A DNA stretch of 64,000 nucleotides from Slackia exigua ATCC 700122 (GTDB lineage: Bacteria > Actinomycetota > Coriobacteriia > Coriobacteriales > Eggerthellaceae), in assembly GCF_000162875.1 (NCBI RefSeq), contig NZ_GG700631.1, positions 529,277 to 593,276 of the forward strand. Direction: 5' to 3'. Under the pieces are notes generated by a model that did not search any database, had not been told where the DNA came from, and saw nothing but the letters and a program-made list of their open reading frames with translations. Below are positions 44,566 to 53,593 of the stretch, one piece after another; within the stretch, counting starts at the first letter, position 1; each line of letters starts with the position of its first letter. The position numbers were made by a program, and so were the translations under genes.

Positions 44566-47500
44566 ATGGTCTCTCGCGTCTACGTGGAGAAGAAGCCCGG
44601 GTTCGATGTCGAGGCGCGCCGGCTCGCACGCGAGCTGCGCGACATCCTCGGCATCGCACGCCTCGAATCCGTGAGGCTCGTCAACCGCTACGATGTGGAG
44701 GGCATCGACGAGGACCTGTTCGCCCGCTGCGTGCCGACGGTCTTCAGCGAGCCCCCCTCCGACGACGTCACCTTCGATCTGCCTGCCCGGGAAGGCGAGA
44801 CGATCTTCGCGATCGAGCCGCTGCCGGGCCAGTTCGATCAGCGCTCCGATTCCGCGAGCGAATGCATCCAGCTCATCAGCCAAGGCGCGCGTCCCGACGT
44901 GCATGCCGCCAAAGTGCTGCTGCTCTCGGGCGCGCTGACGGACGAGGACATCGCCGCCATCAAGCATTACGCCATCAATCCCGTCGAGTCGCGCGAGGCT
45001 TCGCTCGATGAGGTCGACACGCTGAAGACGGCCTACCCCGAACCCGGGCCCGTGGAGGTCGTCGAGGGTTTCACCGCGTATTCCGACGAGGAGCTTTCCG
45101 CGTTCATAGCCGAGCGCGGCCTTGCGATGGACGCGGCCGACATCGCGTTCTGCCGCGCGTACTTCCGCGACGAGGAGCGCCGCGACCCCACGATCGCCGA
45201 GATCCGTATGATAGACACCTACTGGTCCGACCATTGCCGCCACACCACGTTCTCCACGATGCTCGACGAGATCGCGATCGACGATGCCGCCGTGCAGAAG
45301 GCCTTCGATACGTACCTGGCTCTGCGCGCCGAACTCGGCCGCGAGGAAAAACCCCTGTGCCTGATGGACATCGGCACGATCGGCGCGCGGCACCTGAAAC
45401 GCACCGGGCAGCTGACGGGACTCGACGAGTCCGAGGAGATCAACGCCTGCACCGTGCGCGTCACCGTGGACGTGGACGGCGTCGACGAGGACTGGCTGTT
45501 CCTCTTCAAGAACGAAACGCACAACCATCCCACCGAGGTCGAACCGTTCGGCGGCGCGGCGACCTGCATAGGCGGCTGCATCCGCGACCCCTTGTCGGGA
45601 CGTTCGTACGTCTACCAGGCCATGCGCGTGACCGGCGCAGCGAATCCGCTGGCTCCCGTGTCCGATACGCTGCCGGGCAAGCTGCCCCAACGCACGATCG
45701 TCACTGCGGCGGCGGCGGGCTATTCGTCCTACGGAAACCAGATCGGCCTCGCAACGGGCCAGGTCAACGAGATCTATCATCCGGGATATGCCGCCAAGCG
45801 CATGGAAATCGGCGCCGTCGTGGGAGCCACCCCGGCCGACCACGTGCGCCGCGAGACCCCGCTTCCGGGAGATGCGATCATCCTGCTCGGAGGCCGCACC
45901 GGCCGCGACGGCATCGGCGGCGCGACGGGCTCTTCCAAGGCGCACACCGAGGAAAGCATCGAGACCTGCGGCGCCGAAGTGCAGAAAGGCAACGCGCCCG
46001 TCGAGCGCAAGATCCAGCGCCTCTTCCGCCGCGGCGACGCCTGCCGCCTGATCAAGCGCTGCAACGACTTCGGCGCGGGCGGCGTTTCGGTCGCCGTAGG
46101 AGAGCTTGCGGACGGGCTGGACATCGATCTGGACCGCATTCCGAAGAAGTACGACGGCCTCGACGGCACCGAGCTTGCCATCTCCGAAAGCCAGGAGCGC
46201 ATGGCCTGCGCCGTCGCGCCGGAAGACGTGGACGAGTTCTTGGGCTATGCGGCCGAGGAGAATCTCGAGGCCACGGTCATCGCCACCGTCACCGAAGCGC
46301 CACGCGTCCGTATGACCTGGCGCGGAGATGTCATCGTCGACGTGAGCCGCGCATTTTTGAATTCCAACGGCGTTCCCAAGCACGCACGCGTCCACGTGAG
46401 CGCGCAGGGTTCCTATGCCCCCGCATGGCCGGGCGCCACCTTCGCCGAACGCATGGGATCGGTCGTGCGCGATTTGAACGTCTGCTCGAACAAGGGGCTT
46501 TCCGAACGCTTCGACTCCACGATCGGCGCAGCCACGGTGCTCATGCCCTTCGGCGGCATCCGTCAGCTCACGCCCGCGAACGCCATGGTCGCGAAGCTGC
46601 CCGTCGACGGAGAGACGACCACCTGCTCGGGCATGGCCTGGGGCTACAACCCCTATCTATCCGAAGCGAACCAGTTCGCGGGTGCGTATCTGGCCGTCGT
46701 CGAAAGCGTGAGCAAGCTCGTCTCGGCCGGCTTCTCGCGCGCACGCACGTACCTGACCTTCCAGGAATACTTCGGCAGCCTGCGCGACGTGCCCGAGCGC
46801 TGGGGCAAGCCCGTCGCTTCGCTTCTTGGCGCGCTCATGGCCCAGATCGATCTGGGCGTCGGCTCCATCGGCGGCAAGGACTCCATGTCCGGCAGCTTCG
46901 AGGCGCTCGACGTCCCGCCGACGCTCGTGAGCTTCGCCACCGCATGCGGGAAGATCGGCACGGTCACGTCGCCTGAGTTCAAGGGCGCAGGGCACCGCGT
47001 CGTGCGTATCGCGCCCGCATACCGTGCAGACGGCCTGACGCCCGAGACGGACAGCCTGATCGCCGCCCTCGACGCCGTCGAAGCCCTGATCGCGAATGGC
47101 GGCGCGCTCGCCGTCGGCACGGCGGGATACGGATGCGGCGCGGAAGCCCTCTTCAAGATGACGCTCGGCAACGCGATCGGCCTCAAGGCCGCAGAGGGAT
47201 TCGATGCGGGCAGCCTGTTCGTTCCCGCGTACGGCACCTTCTACGTCGAGCTCGCCGAAGGCGCCGATGCGCCCGAGAACGGAGGATTCATGGTCGCCGA
47301 GGTCGGCACGACGACCGCAGCGTACGAGATCGCCACGAACGAAGGCGTCGTCGATCTCGCCGATCTGCAGGAAGCCTGGGAACGTCCGCTGGAGAGCGTC
47401 TTCCCCTACCGCGGCGCAGGAGACGCGGTCGAGGCCGTGAGCTTCCGGCCTGCAGCGCCCCGTGCACGCACGACGACCGGCACGATCGCGAAGCCGCGCG

Positions 47501-48291
47501 TCGTCATCCCCGTGTTTCCCGGCAACAACTGCGAGTTCGACACCGCTCGCGCATTCGAGCGCGCCGGAGCCGAGGCGCACACGCTCATCATCAACAACCT
47601 CACGCCCGAACGCGTCGCCGAGAGCACGCGCGCGCTCGTCGAGGAGATTTCCACAAGCCAGATCGTCATGATCCCCGGCGGATTCTCAGGCGGCGATGAG
47701 CCCGACGGATCGGCGAAATTCATCACCGCGTTCTTCCGCGCGCCGGAAGTGACCGAAGCGGTGCGGGACCTGCTGCAGAGGCGCGACGGCCTGATGCTCG
47801 GCATCTGCAACGGCTTCCAGGCCCTCGTGAAGCTCGGGCTCGTGCCCTTCGGCGACATCCGCGCCATGGACGCCGCATGCCCGACCCTCACGTTCAACGA
47901 GATCGGCCGCCACCAGTCGCGCATCGCGCGCACCCGCATCGCGTCGACCTTGAGCCCCTGGCTTTCCCGATGCCAGGTGGGCGACGTGCACACGGTGGCC
48001 GTCAGCCACGGCGAGGGACGCTTCACGGCGCCCGCGCACGTGATCGAGAACCTTGTCGCAGCAGGACAGGTCGCAACGCAGTACGTCGGCCTCGACGGGG
48101 TGCCTTCCATGGATCTGGACACGAACCCCAACGGCTCGCTCATGGCGATCGAGGGGATCACGAGTCCCGACGGACGCGTGTTCGGCAAGATGGGCCATTC
48201 GGAGCGGTTCGGCACAGGCACGTACCTGAACATTCCCGATCGCACCTTCCAGCCTGTCATCGAGGGAGGCGTGCGCTACTTCACCGACTAG
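44566..48291 (+). CDS. purL: single-chain phosphoribosylformylglycinamidine synthase
   Basis: Fourth step of purine synthesis, FGAR to FGAM. The 1241-residue protein joins a PurS-like N-terminal segment (RVYVEKKPGFDVEARRLAREL), the PurL core (YWSDHCRHTTF, FKNETHNHPTEVEPFGGAAT, GGRTGRDGIGGATGSS and SIGGKDSMSG) and a C-terminal glutamine amidotransferase (VIPVFPGNNCEFDTARAF and the nucleophile Cys1081 in GICNGFQALV, with a late His-Glu around AVSHGEGRF). This is the fused type of some Clostridia, Bacteroidetes and Coriobacteriia. AGGAAGG precedes ATG 44566. No other pur gene is in the window. Confidence 0.97.
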   Translation: MVSRVYVEKKPGFDVEARRLARELRDILGIARLESVRLVNRYDVEGIDEDLFARCVPTVFSEPPSDDVTFDLPAREGETIFAIEPLPGQFDQRSDSASECIQLISQGARPDVHAAKVLLLSGALTDEDIAAIKHYAINPVESREASLDEVDTLKTAYPEPGPVEVVEGFTAYSDEELSAFIAERGLAMDAADIAFCRAYFRDEERRDPTIAEIRMIDTYWSDHCRHTTFSTMLDEIAIDDAAVQKAFDTYLALRAELGREEKPLCLMDIGTIGARHLKRTGQLTGLDESEEINACTVRVTVDVDGVDEDWLFLFKNETHNHPTEVEPFGGAATCIGGCIRDPLSGRSYVYQAMRVTGAANPLAPVSDTLPGKLPQRTIVTAAAAGYSSYGNQIGLATGQVNEIYHPGYAAKRMEIGAVVGATPADHVRRETPLPGDAIILLGGRTGRDGIGGATGSSKAHTEESIETCGAEVQKGNAPVERKIQRLFRRGDACRLIKRCNDFGAGGVSVAVGELADGLDIDLDRIPKKYDGLDGTELAISESQERMACAVAPEDVDEFLGYAAEENLEATVIATVTEAPRVRMTWRGDVIVDVSRAFLNSNGVPKHARVHVSAQGSYAPAWPGATFAERMGSVVRDLNVCSNKGLSERFDSTIGAATVLMPFGGIRQLTPANAMVAKLPVDGETTTCSGMAWGYNPYLSEANQFAGAYLAVVESVSKLVSAGFSRARTYLTFQEYFGSLRDVPERWGKPVASLLGALMAQIDLGVGSIGGKDSMSGSFEALDVPPTLVSFATACGKIGTVTSPEFKGAGHRVVRIAPAYRADGLTPETDSLIAALDAVEALIANGGALAVGTAGYGCGAEALFKMTLGNAIGLKAAEGFDAGSLFVPAYGTFYVELAEGADAPENGGFMVAEVGTTTAAYEIATNEGVVDLADLQEAWERPLESVFPYRGAGDAVEAVSFRPAAPRARTTTGTIAKPRVVIPVFPGNNCEFDTARAFERAGAEAHTLIINNLTPERVAESTRALVEEISTSQIVMIPGGFSGGDEPDGSAKFITAFFRAPEVTEAVRDLLQRRDGLMLGICNGFQALVKLGLVPFGDIRAMDAACPTLTFNEIGRHQSRIARTRIASTLSPWLSRCQVGDVHTVAVSHGEGRFTAPAHVIENLVAAGQVATQYVGLDGVPSMDLDTNPNGSLMAIEGITSPDGRVFGKMGHSERFGTGTYLNIPDRTFQPVIEGGVRYFTD

Positions 48292-48354
48292 ATCCGGGCG
48301 ATGCCGCATCGCGTTTTCTCGCGATGCGCTCCAGAACCCGTCGACCGATCGAAT

Positions 48355-48400
48355 GCGGCTTCGATGCTCGAGAGATCGAGCGTCGAAGCCGCGTCCTTTT
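48355..48400 (+). terminator. rho-independent terminator of purL
   Basis: A 17-bp stem (48355-48371 with 48376-48392, one mismatch) with a GAGA tetraloop, followed by GTCCTTTT. It ends the acyl-CoA synthetase-purL transcript. Confidence 0.85.
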
Positions 48401-48496
48401 GAAGCATGACGTTTCATTTTTTCCTGTTCCGCCCTTGCGATGCCTCATGCGATTCCCGTACCGAGCGCTCGGTCGATTCCAATGGCCCATACACTT

Positions 48497-48540
48497 CCTA
48501 GCAATCATTCATCAGGTAAAACGTAGAACCTAGCAATTAT
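48497..48540. promoter_or_regulatory. tandem direct repeats upstream of the nrfA promoter
   Basis: CCTAGCAATCAT at 48497-48508 and CCTAGCAATTAT at 48529-48540 match at 11 of 12 positions. They start 32 bp apart (three helical turns), and the second ends 14 bp before the -35 box. This placement suits a pair of activator sites. Confidence 0.5.
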
Positions 48541-48554
48541 GTACAGCCCGTGTG

Positions 48555-48583
48555 TTCACAGAACCTTCATACATTGCTATAAT
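48555..48583 (+). promoter_or_regulatory. strong nrfA promoter
   Basis: TTCACA (48555-48560), exactly 17 bp, TATAAT (48578-48583). Transcription should start near 48590, about 40 nt before the ATG. Confidence 0.85.
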
Positions 48584-48632
48584 CGCTGCGATGCGATGCA
48601 GGTAAGCAGGAATCAAGGGGAGAGGATTCAAG

Positions 48633-50072
48633 ATGTTTCGCACGCAAAGGGGAAAGAAGACGGCCATCGTCGTCTCCGTCACCGCGGCTCTGTGCCTCGT
48701 CGTCGGCATCGTAGGATGTGCGCCCAAGGACGACGCACCTGAGGCAGCAGAACCCGCCGCCACCGGCGGCACCACGATGGAGCGGCCGGTCGCCGCTGCG
48801 CCTACGACCGTTCCCGAAGCCGACGAGTTCGGCATCATCGAGTCCGAGTCTTGGGCCGACCAGTATCCCAACCAGTACAACACGTTTGTCGGCAACGAGG
48901 CGAACAAGTGGCCCGAGGGCAAGCACAACTACAACGACAACGAGCACTATCCCGAGATGGTCACGCTCGGCAAGGGCTATGGCTACGCCAACTTCTTCAC
49001 CGAGGCCGGCGGCCATACGTATTCCCTGTACACCGTCGCCAACAACGGCCGCGTGAGCGTGGACAAGACGAAGGCCCAGTGCCTCGCCTGCAAGACGCCG
49101 CTCATCCACGCCGAAGTGCAGAAGATGGGCGACTCGGCCTGGACGCGCCCGATGTACGACGTGCTGGACACCTACACCGAAGGCATCTCGTGCGCGAACT
49201 GCCACGTGAACGATGATCCGACGCAGTTCAACGTTCTTCGCGCCGACTGGGTCCGCGCTATGGGGCCGGACTACACGGACAAGAACAAGCGCAGCGCCGT
49301 GTGCGGCCAGTGCCACTGCGACTACTCCATGGATGCGAAGACCGGCACCCCGACGAGCCCGTATGACGGCGGTCTTGCAACCATGACGCCCGACCAGGCG
49401 CTCAAATGGTACGACGACAACGGATACGCCGACTGGACGTATGAATCCACCGGCGCGAAGATGATCGCCGTGCGTCACTCCGAATACGAATACAACTTCG
49501 GCGGAAGCCAAAGCCCGATGGTCAAGATGGGCTACGAATGCGCCGATTGCCACATGCCTATCCAGACCGCCGACGACGGCACCGCCTACACGAGCCACTA
49601 CTGGCAGAGCCCCCTCGACAACGAGGAGACGCTCGCCAAGTGCAACACCTGCCACAAGGATCTGAAGAGCGAGATCAAGGGCATTCAGGACGATATCGAC
49701 GGCCGTACGCACCAGATCGGCATGCGCTGCGCCAACTTCGTCAAGAACTTCGAGGCCGCCATCGATGAAGGCACCCTCAGCGACGACGACCTCGCCCGCC
49801 TGCAGCAGATTCAGCGTGAAGCGACGTTCTACTGGAACTCCGCATTCGCCGAGAACAGCGAAGGCGCGCATAATCCCGAGCTGTACACGAGCGTGCTCGA
49901 CAGCGCCGACAAGCTCCTCGACGAGGGCGACCAGATCCTGGGCGTCGCCTCGAGCGCCGATAAGTTCGTAAGCGAGTACAACCCGGACAATCCCAAAGAT
50001 GCGGCGAACTATCCGTTCCCGGCATTCGAAGGCGTCTACGTGTACTACACCGCCGAGCAGGCAGCGAAGTAA
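48633..50072 (+). CDS. nrfA: ammonia-forming cytochrome c nitrite reductase, lipoprotein type
   Basis: Pentaheme enzyme reducing nitrite to ammonium with six electrons outside the membrane. The 479-residue protein has the special catalytic heme site CLACK (150-154) and four CXXCH sites (187-191, 224-228, 303-307 and 337-341), the exact NrfA pattern. The N-terminus is a hydrophobic signal ending in the lipobox IVGC (Cys29), so the mature protein is probably lipid-anchored. The late GRTHQIGMRCANF region supplies the distal histidines. A GGGGAGAGG precedes ATG 48633. No nrfH quinol dehydrogenase or maturation gene is adjacent; the electron donor must be encoded elsewhere. Confidence 0.97.
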   Translation: MFRTQRGKKTAIVVSVTAALCLVVGIVGCAPKDDAPEAAEPAATGGTTMERPVAAAPTTVPEADEFGIIESESWADQYPNQYNTFVGNEANKWPEGKHNYNDNEHYPEMVTLGKGYGYANFFTEAGGHTYSLYTVANNGRVSVDKTKAQCLACKTPLIHAEVQKMGDSAWTRPMYDVLDTYTEGISCANCHVNDDPTQFNVLRADWVRAMGPDYTDKNKRSAVCGQCHCDYSMDAKTGTPTSPYDGGLATMTPDQALKWYDDNGYADWTYESTGAKMIAVRHSEYEYNFGGSQSPMVKMGYECADCHMPIQTADDGTAYTSHYWQSPLDNEETLAKCNTCHKDLKSEIKGIQDDIDGRTHQIGMRCANFVKNFEAAIDEGTLSDDDLARLQQIQREATFYWNSAFAENSEGAHNPELYTSVLDSADKLLDEGDQILGVASSADKFVSEYNPDNPKDAANYPFPAFEGVYVYYTAEQAAK

Positions 50073-50102
50073 CGCGAACCGAGATCCGATTCTCGATGAC
50101 GC

Positions 50103-50131
50103 GGGAAGGGGGCTTCGGCCCCCTTCCCTTT
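50103..50131 (+). terminator. rho-independent terminator of nrfA
   Basis: Perfect 11-bp stem GGGAAGGGGGC / GCCCCCTTCCC with a TTCG tetraloop, then TTT. It lies 30 bp past the nrfA stop codon. Confidence 0.93.
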
Positions 50132-50274
50132 CACAGGCGCCCGACGGATGCGGAAGGCATCCGATGCGAGGCGAACCGCGGCCTGTCGGCGTGCGTTAGG
50201 CGAAGCGAACGAAGATCGCTCGCTAGAATGGATCCCGAAGGAACTCATCCGCAAAGAGCTTCCTTCCTTACCGG

Positions 50275-50313
50275 CCCTGGCATCCGATGCCCATCGGATG
50301 CCAGGGCTTTCTT
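50275..50313 (+). terminator. second strong stem-loop downstream of nrfA
   Basis: Perfect 15-bp inverted repeat (50275-50289 with 50292-50306) followed by CTTTCTT, reading as a plus-strand terminator. No gene lies between it and the nrfA terminator. GGCATCCGATG, part of its arm, also occurs at 50156-50166. Confidence 0.65.
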
Positions 50314-50335
50314 CGCCGGAACGTTTCGGAGAAGC

Positions 50336-51409
50336 TTATGCGGGAACGTAACGGCGGATGCCTTCGGAATCGAAGTCGAAGCGCACAAGGCCTTCGCCGA
50401 CCAGATGGTCGAGGACGGCGAACCCCTCGGCTGCGACGCAGACCCGGATGCTGAACGGCACGCGCGCCCAATCGAGCGATCCGACGCTCCATACCATATC
50501 GAAGATGATGCTGCGCGCCGTTGATCCAGGGTGGCTCCGCACGACCTCGAGAGCGTTTTCCGCACGCTGCATATGATGGTCGATCAAAAACCGGATGCGC
50601 TCGTCGATGCCCTGCGGGTCGGCATCCTGGAAACGCCCTTCGCTCCCCTTCGGCAGATCGAGCGCCTCGAGAGGCGTGATCGGCCCGTGCGCATAGAGAA
50701 GCCGATGGAGCCCCAGTCCCAGCATGCGTCGCAGCCCCGTGATATAGCTCGTAAGCGCGGAGGCATCGGCGAAATCGATGCCGATGACCGGATTCAGCAC
50801 GAACAGCACCGTGTCTCCGCCGATCATGCACCGGCTTTCGAATTCGAAAAGCGATGTATGCCCCGTCGTATGACCGGGCGTCTCCACCGCATCGAACGTG
50901 TAGCGCCCGACCGTCAGCGCATCGCCGCCCCGCACGCGGCGCACAGGCCGTGCCGCGTCGATTTCATAGCCCGCGTAGGGAAAGGTCCGTTCGATCCCGC
51001 TGCGAAACGTCTCGGAGAACCCTCCCTCGAAGAACCTCCTGCGAAGGCCTTGGGAATAATCCTTCGATGCCTGCATGCGCGCGATATCGATGTTCAGGCC
51101 GCTCACATGCACGGGAACGCCCTTCGGGACCACGTCCTCGAGAAGACCGGCATGGTCGAGGTGCAGATGCGTGAGAAACACTTTGGTGCGCGCCCAGTCG
51201 ACGCCTAGTTCCCGGAGCGCCGAGCGCATCGCCTCCTGCGCCCCGTCCGCATCCCTCGACCCACGAGGGATGCCGCCGACGTCGACGATGAGGAACTCGC
51301 CGGAGTCCCGCACGACGAAGCAGTTCGTGAACCCGGTGACCACCCGGGAAAACGGGACGCGGACCAGAAAGATATCGGGGTTCGCATGGACCTGCGTCGA
51401 ATGGTTCAT
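50336..51409 (-). CDS. MBL-fold metallohydrolase with C-terminal winged-helix-like domain
   Basis: A 357-residue hydrolase. Metal motif FLTHLHLDHAGLL, then TPGHTTGH, GGDTVLF and the terminal His in YAHGPITP. The last 100 residues (IDERIRFLIDHHMQRAENALEVV onwards) resemble the helical C-terminal domain of LACTB2-like MBL proteins. The start at 51409 overlaps the preceding stop by ATGA, and GAAGGA lies upstream, so it is translationally coupled to the LOG gene. Hydrolysis of thioesters or RNA are both known in this subgroup; the substrate here is unknown. Confidence 0.9.
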   Translation of the reverse strand: MNHSTQVHANPDIFLVRVPFSRVVTGFTNCFVVRDSGEFLIVDVGGIPRGSRDADGAQEAMRSALRELGVDWARTKVFLTHLHLDHAGLLEDVVPKGVPVHVSGLNIDIARMQASKDYSQGLRRRFFEGGFSETFRSGIERTFPYAGYEIDAARPVRRVRGGDALTVGRYTFDAVETPGHTTGHTSLFEFESRCMIGGDTVLFVLNPVIGIDFADASALTSYITGLRRMLGLGLHRLLYAHGPITPLEALDLPKGSEGRFQDADPQGIDERIRFLIDHHMQRAENALEVVRSHPGSTARSIIFDMVWSVGSLDWARVPFSIRVCVAAEGFAVLDHLVGEGLVRFDFDSEGIRRYVPA

Positions 51410-51948
51410 CGACGTCCTTCGAGAAGGTCGAGCAAGATGTCGGGATCCTGCGCGAACATGGCGAGGCGACCGTCCGATTCGGTCATGAATCCCTCGCGCA
51501 CGATCGTCGCATGCAGCGTCTCGAGCGTATCGTAGAATCCACCGACATTCAGCACGCCGACAGGCTTCTTCTCCGTCGCGATCTTCTGGGTGGCAAGCTC
51601 GCTGTACAGCTCGTCGAGCGTGCCATAGGATCCGGGCAACGCCGCGAACGCGTCCGCGCGCTGCGACATGAACGCCTTGCGTTCGGAAAGGTCGGCCGCA
51701 TCGATCAGGTCGTCGCAAGGAAACGCGGGGCGCCCCCGAAATGCGTCGAGCCCCGACGGCACGACGCCGACGACGCGGCCGCCCGCATCATGAACCGCGC
51801 GGGCGACGACGCCCATGAGCCCGGTATCGTATCCGCCGAACACGAGCGCATGGCCCCGAGCGGCCATGGCCTGCCCGAATGAGCATGCGGCCGAACTATA
51901 CGGCTCGCCGATGGATGAGCCGGAGCCGCAGAAGACGCAGATGTTCAC
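51406..51948 (-). CDS. LOG family (TIGR00730) nucleotide phosphoribohydrolase
   Basis: A 180-residue Rossmann-fold protein. VFCGSGSS at the start, FGGYDTGLMG and the signature PGSYGTLDELYSELA define the LOG/TIGR00730 family, whose studied members release ribose 5-phosphate from cytokinin ribotides or AMP-like nucleotides. The first motif normally reads GGGxxGLMG; here Tyr-Asp replaces part of it, but the catalytic Arg and Glu regions remain. I choose GTG 51948 because CGAGG precedes it and the protein then starts at the fold. It overlaps the downstream MBL gene by 4 bp. Confidence 0.9.
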   Translation of the reverse strand: MNICVFCGSGSSIGEPYSSAACSFGQAMAARGHALVFGGYDTGLMGVVARAVHDAGGRVVGVVPSGLDAFRGRPAFPCDDLIDAADLSERKAFMSQRADAFAALPGSYGTLDELYSELATQKIATEKKPVGVLNVGGFYDTLETLHATIVREGFMTESDGRLAMFAQDPDILLDLLEGRR

Positions 51949-52147
51949 AATGCCTCGTTTCACTCGTCGCGCACGACCCGCATTGTAGCCAATGAGAACC
52001 GCGCACGCCCCCGACGCCATCGCGAATACACCGGCGGCTTCCCCAAGAAGAACGATGGTGGATTGCAGGCCGAGCCGAACGCTTCGGGGTTTTGCCAGAT
52101 TCGGCCGAACGCGTCCGCTCCGTGCGCCGCATGCGCCGCGTCTGCCG

Positions 52148-52708
52148 TCAGTTGATGCAGAATCGGGCCGGACCCTGCTCGTAGATGTCGTTCCCGGCCG
52201 AATCGATCGCGACGATGCAAGGATAGTCCTCCACGACCAGCCGGCGAACCGCCTCCGGACCGAGCTCGTCGTAGGCCACGACCTCGCATTCCCGCACCGA
52301 AGACGCTATGACAGCCGCAGCGCCTCCAATCGAGGCGAAATAGACGACGTTGTTCTTCACCATGCAATCGACGACCTCGCGCGAGCGAGGACCCTTCCCC
52401 ACCATGCCCTTGAGGCCGGCCTGCTCGATCATCGTCGGCGTGAAGGCGTCCATGCGTCCCGATGTCGTCGGGCCGCATGACCCGATCACATGGCCCGGCT
52501 TGGTCGGCGTAGGCCCTGCGTAATAGATCACCTGGCCATGGAAGTCGACAGGCAGGCTTTCGCCGCGCGCAATGCGCTCGCACATGATCTTATGCGCGGC
52601 GTCGCGGCCGGTATAGATGACGCCCGAAATGCTGACCATGTCGCCGCAATGCAGGCTGCGCACGACGTCGTCGGTCAGCGGGGTTTCGATATGTCGCACA
52701 TCGGTCAT
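52148..52708 (-). CDS. fumB: class I fumarate hydratase, beta subunit
   Basis: A 186-residue subunit of the two-chain Fe-S hydro-lyase, which may be a fumarase or L-tartrate dehydratase. ITHEFAMILY-type markers seen are IYTGRDAAHKIM, the GPTTSGRMDAFTP loop and the KNNVVYFASIGGAAA stretch, all typical of the beta (C-terminal) half. GGAGG precedes ATG 52708, 28 bp after the alpha subunit stop. It should form a heterodimer or tetramer with the product of the gene at 52737-53582. The symbol follows the subunit convention and not E. coli FumB. Confidence 0.9.
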   Translation of the reverse strand: MTDVRHIETPLTDDVVRSLHCGDMVSISGVIYTGRDAAHKIMCERIARGESLPVDFHGQVIYYAGPTPTKPGHVIGSCGPTTSGRMDAFTPTMIEQAGLKGMVGKGPRSREVVDCMVKNNVVYFASIGGAAAVIASSVRECEVVAYDELGPEAVRRLVVEDYPCIVAIDSAGNDIYEQGPARFCIN

Positions 52709-52736
52709 CGCCGAGCCTCCATCGATCGCGTCCCTC

Positions 52737-53582
52737 CTACAGCACGACCTGCCGATGACGGGCCGCATGGCAGTTCAGCGTCACGCCTACCGGCAGCGTC
52801 GCGATATGCGTCGGGTAGGTTTCGATATGCACGGCCAGGGCGGTGGTGCGGCCTCCGAAGCCCTGCGGGCCGATGCCGGTCCGATTGATGGCATCGAGCA
52901 ATTCCTGCTCAAGCCGCGCATACGCCGGATTCGGGTTCGGCGCGCCCACCTCGCGGCGAAGCGCCTGCTTGGAAAGCATCAGCGCCTTGTCGGCGTTTCC
53001 GCCGATGCCGACGCCGACGATGGTCGGGGGGCACGGGTTTCCCCCTGCCTCGACGACGGCCTGCAACACGAAGTCCTTGACGCCCGCAAGCCCCTCCGCC
53101 GGCTTGAGCATCTTCAGGCGCGACATATTTTCGGAACCGGCGCCCTTCGGCATGAGCGTAAGCGTGAGGGAATCTCCAGGGACGAGCCGCGTGTAGATGA
53201 TGGCGGGCGTGTTGTCGCCGGCGTTGCGCCGATCGAACAACGGGTCGATCACGGTTGATTTCCGCAGGTACCCGTCCGCATAGCCTTGGGCGATCCCTGC
53301 GTTCACCGCATCCTCGAACGAGCCGCCTACGATATGGACGTCCTGTCCGACCTCGGCGAATACGATGGCCATACCCGTATCCTGGCACATAGGCACGCCC
53401 TGCTCGCGCGCGATTTCGAAATTGCGGCAGACCTTGTCCATCGCATATTTCCCGAACGCAGATTCCTCCCGCTCGGCGGCGGCGCGCAGCGCGGCCTCGA
53501 CGTCCTTCGGAAGGTCGCATGCGGCTTCGACCGACATGCGCGCGATTTCCCGAGCGATGGTATCGACCGAAACCTCTTTCAT
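52737..53582 (-). CDS. fumA: class I fumarate hydratase, alpha subunit
   Basis: A 281-residue subunit carrying the [4Fe-4S] cluster. The three cluster cysteines are expected in MCQDTGMAIVF, GGNPCPP and the late VTLNCHAARH, all visible. GAGSENMSRLKML and IGIGGNADKALMLSKQAL-type sequences also match. It interconverts fumarate and malate (or the tartrate equivalent). AGGGGGG precedes ATG 53582. Unusually it starts only 11 bp after the metal-efflux ATPase, so it should be co-transcribed with the metal-resistance genes. Confidence 0.93.
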   Translation of the reverse strand: MKEVSVDTIAREIARMSVEAACDLPKDVEAALRAAAEREESAFGKYAMDKVCRNFEIAREQGVPMCQDTGMAIVFAEVGQDVHIVGGSFEDAVNAGIAQGYADGYLRKSTVIDPLFDRRNAGDNTPAIIYTRLVPGDSLTLTLMPKGAGSENMSRLKMLKPAEGLAGVKDFVLQAVVEAGGNPCPPTIVGVGIGGNADKALMLSKQALRREVGAPNPNPAYARLEQELLDAINRTGIGPQGFGGRTTALAVHIETYPTHIATLPVGVTLNCHAARHRQVVL

Positions 53583-53593
53583 GACACCCCCCT

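Noticed and set aside
48306-48327. Stem-loop GCATCGCG/CGCGATGC after purL
   Set aside because: No U-run follows; the real terminator is the longer stem at 48355-48392.
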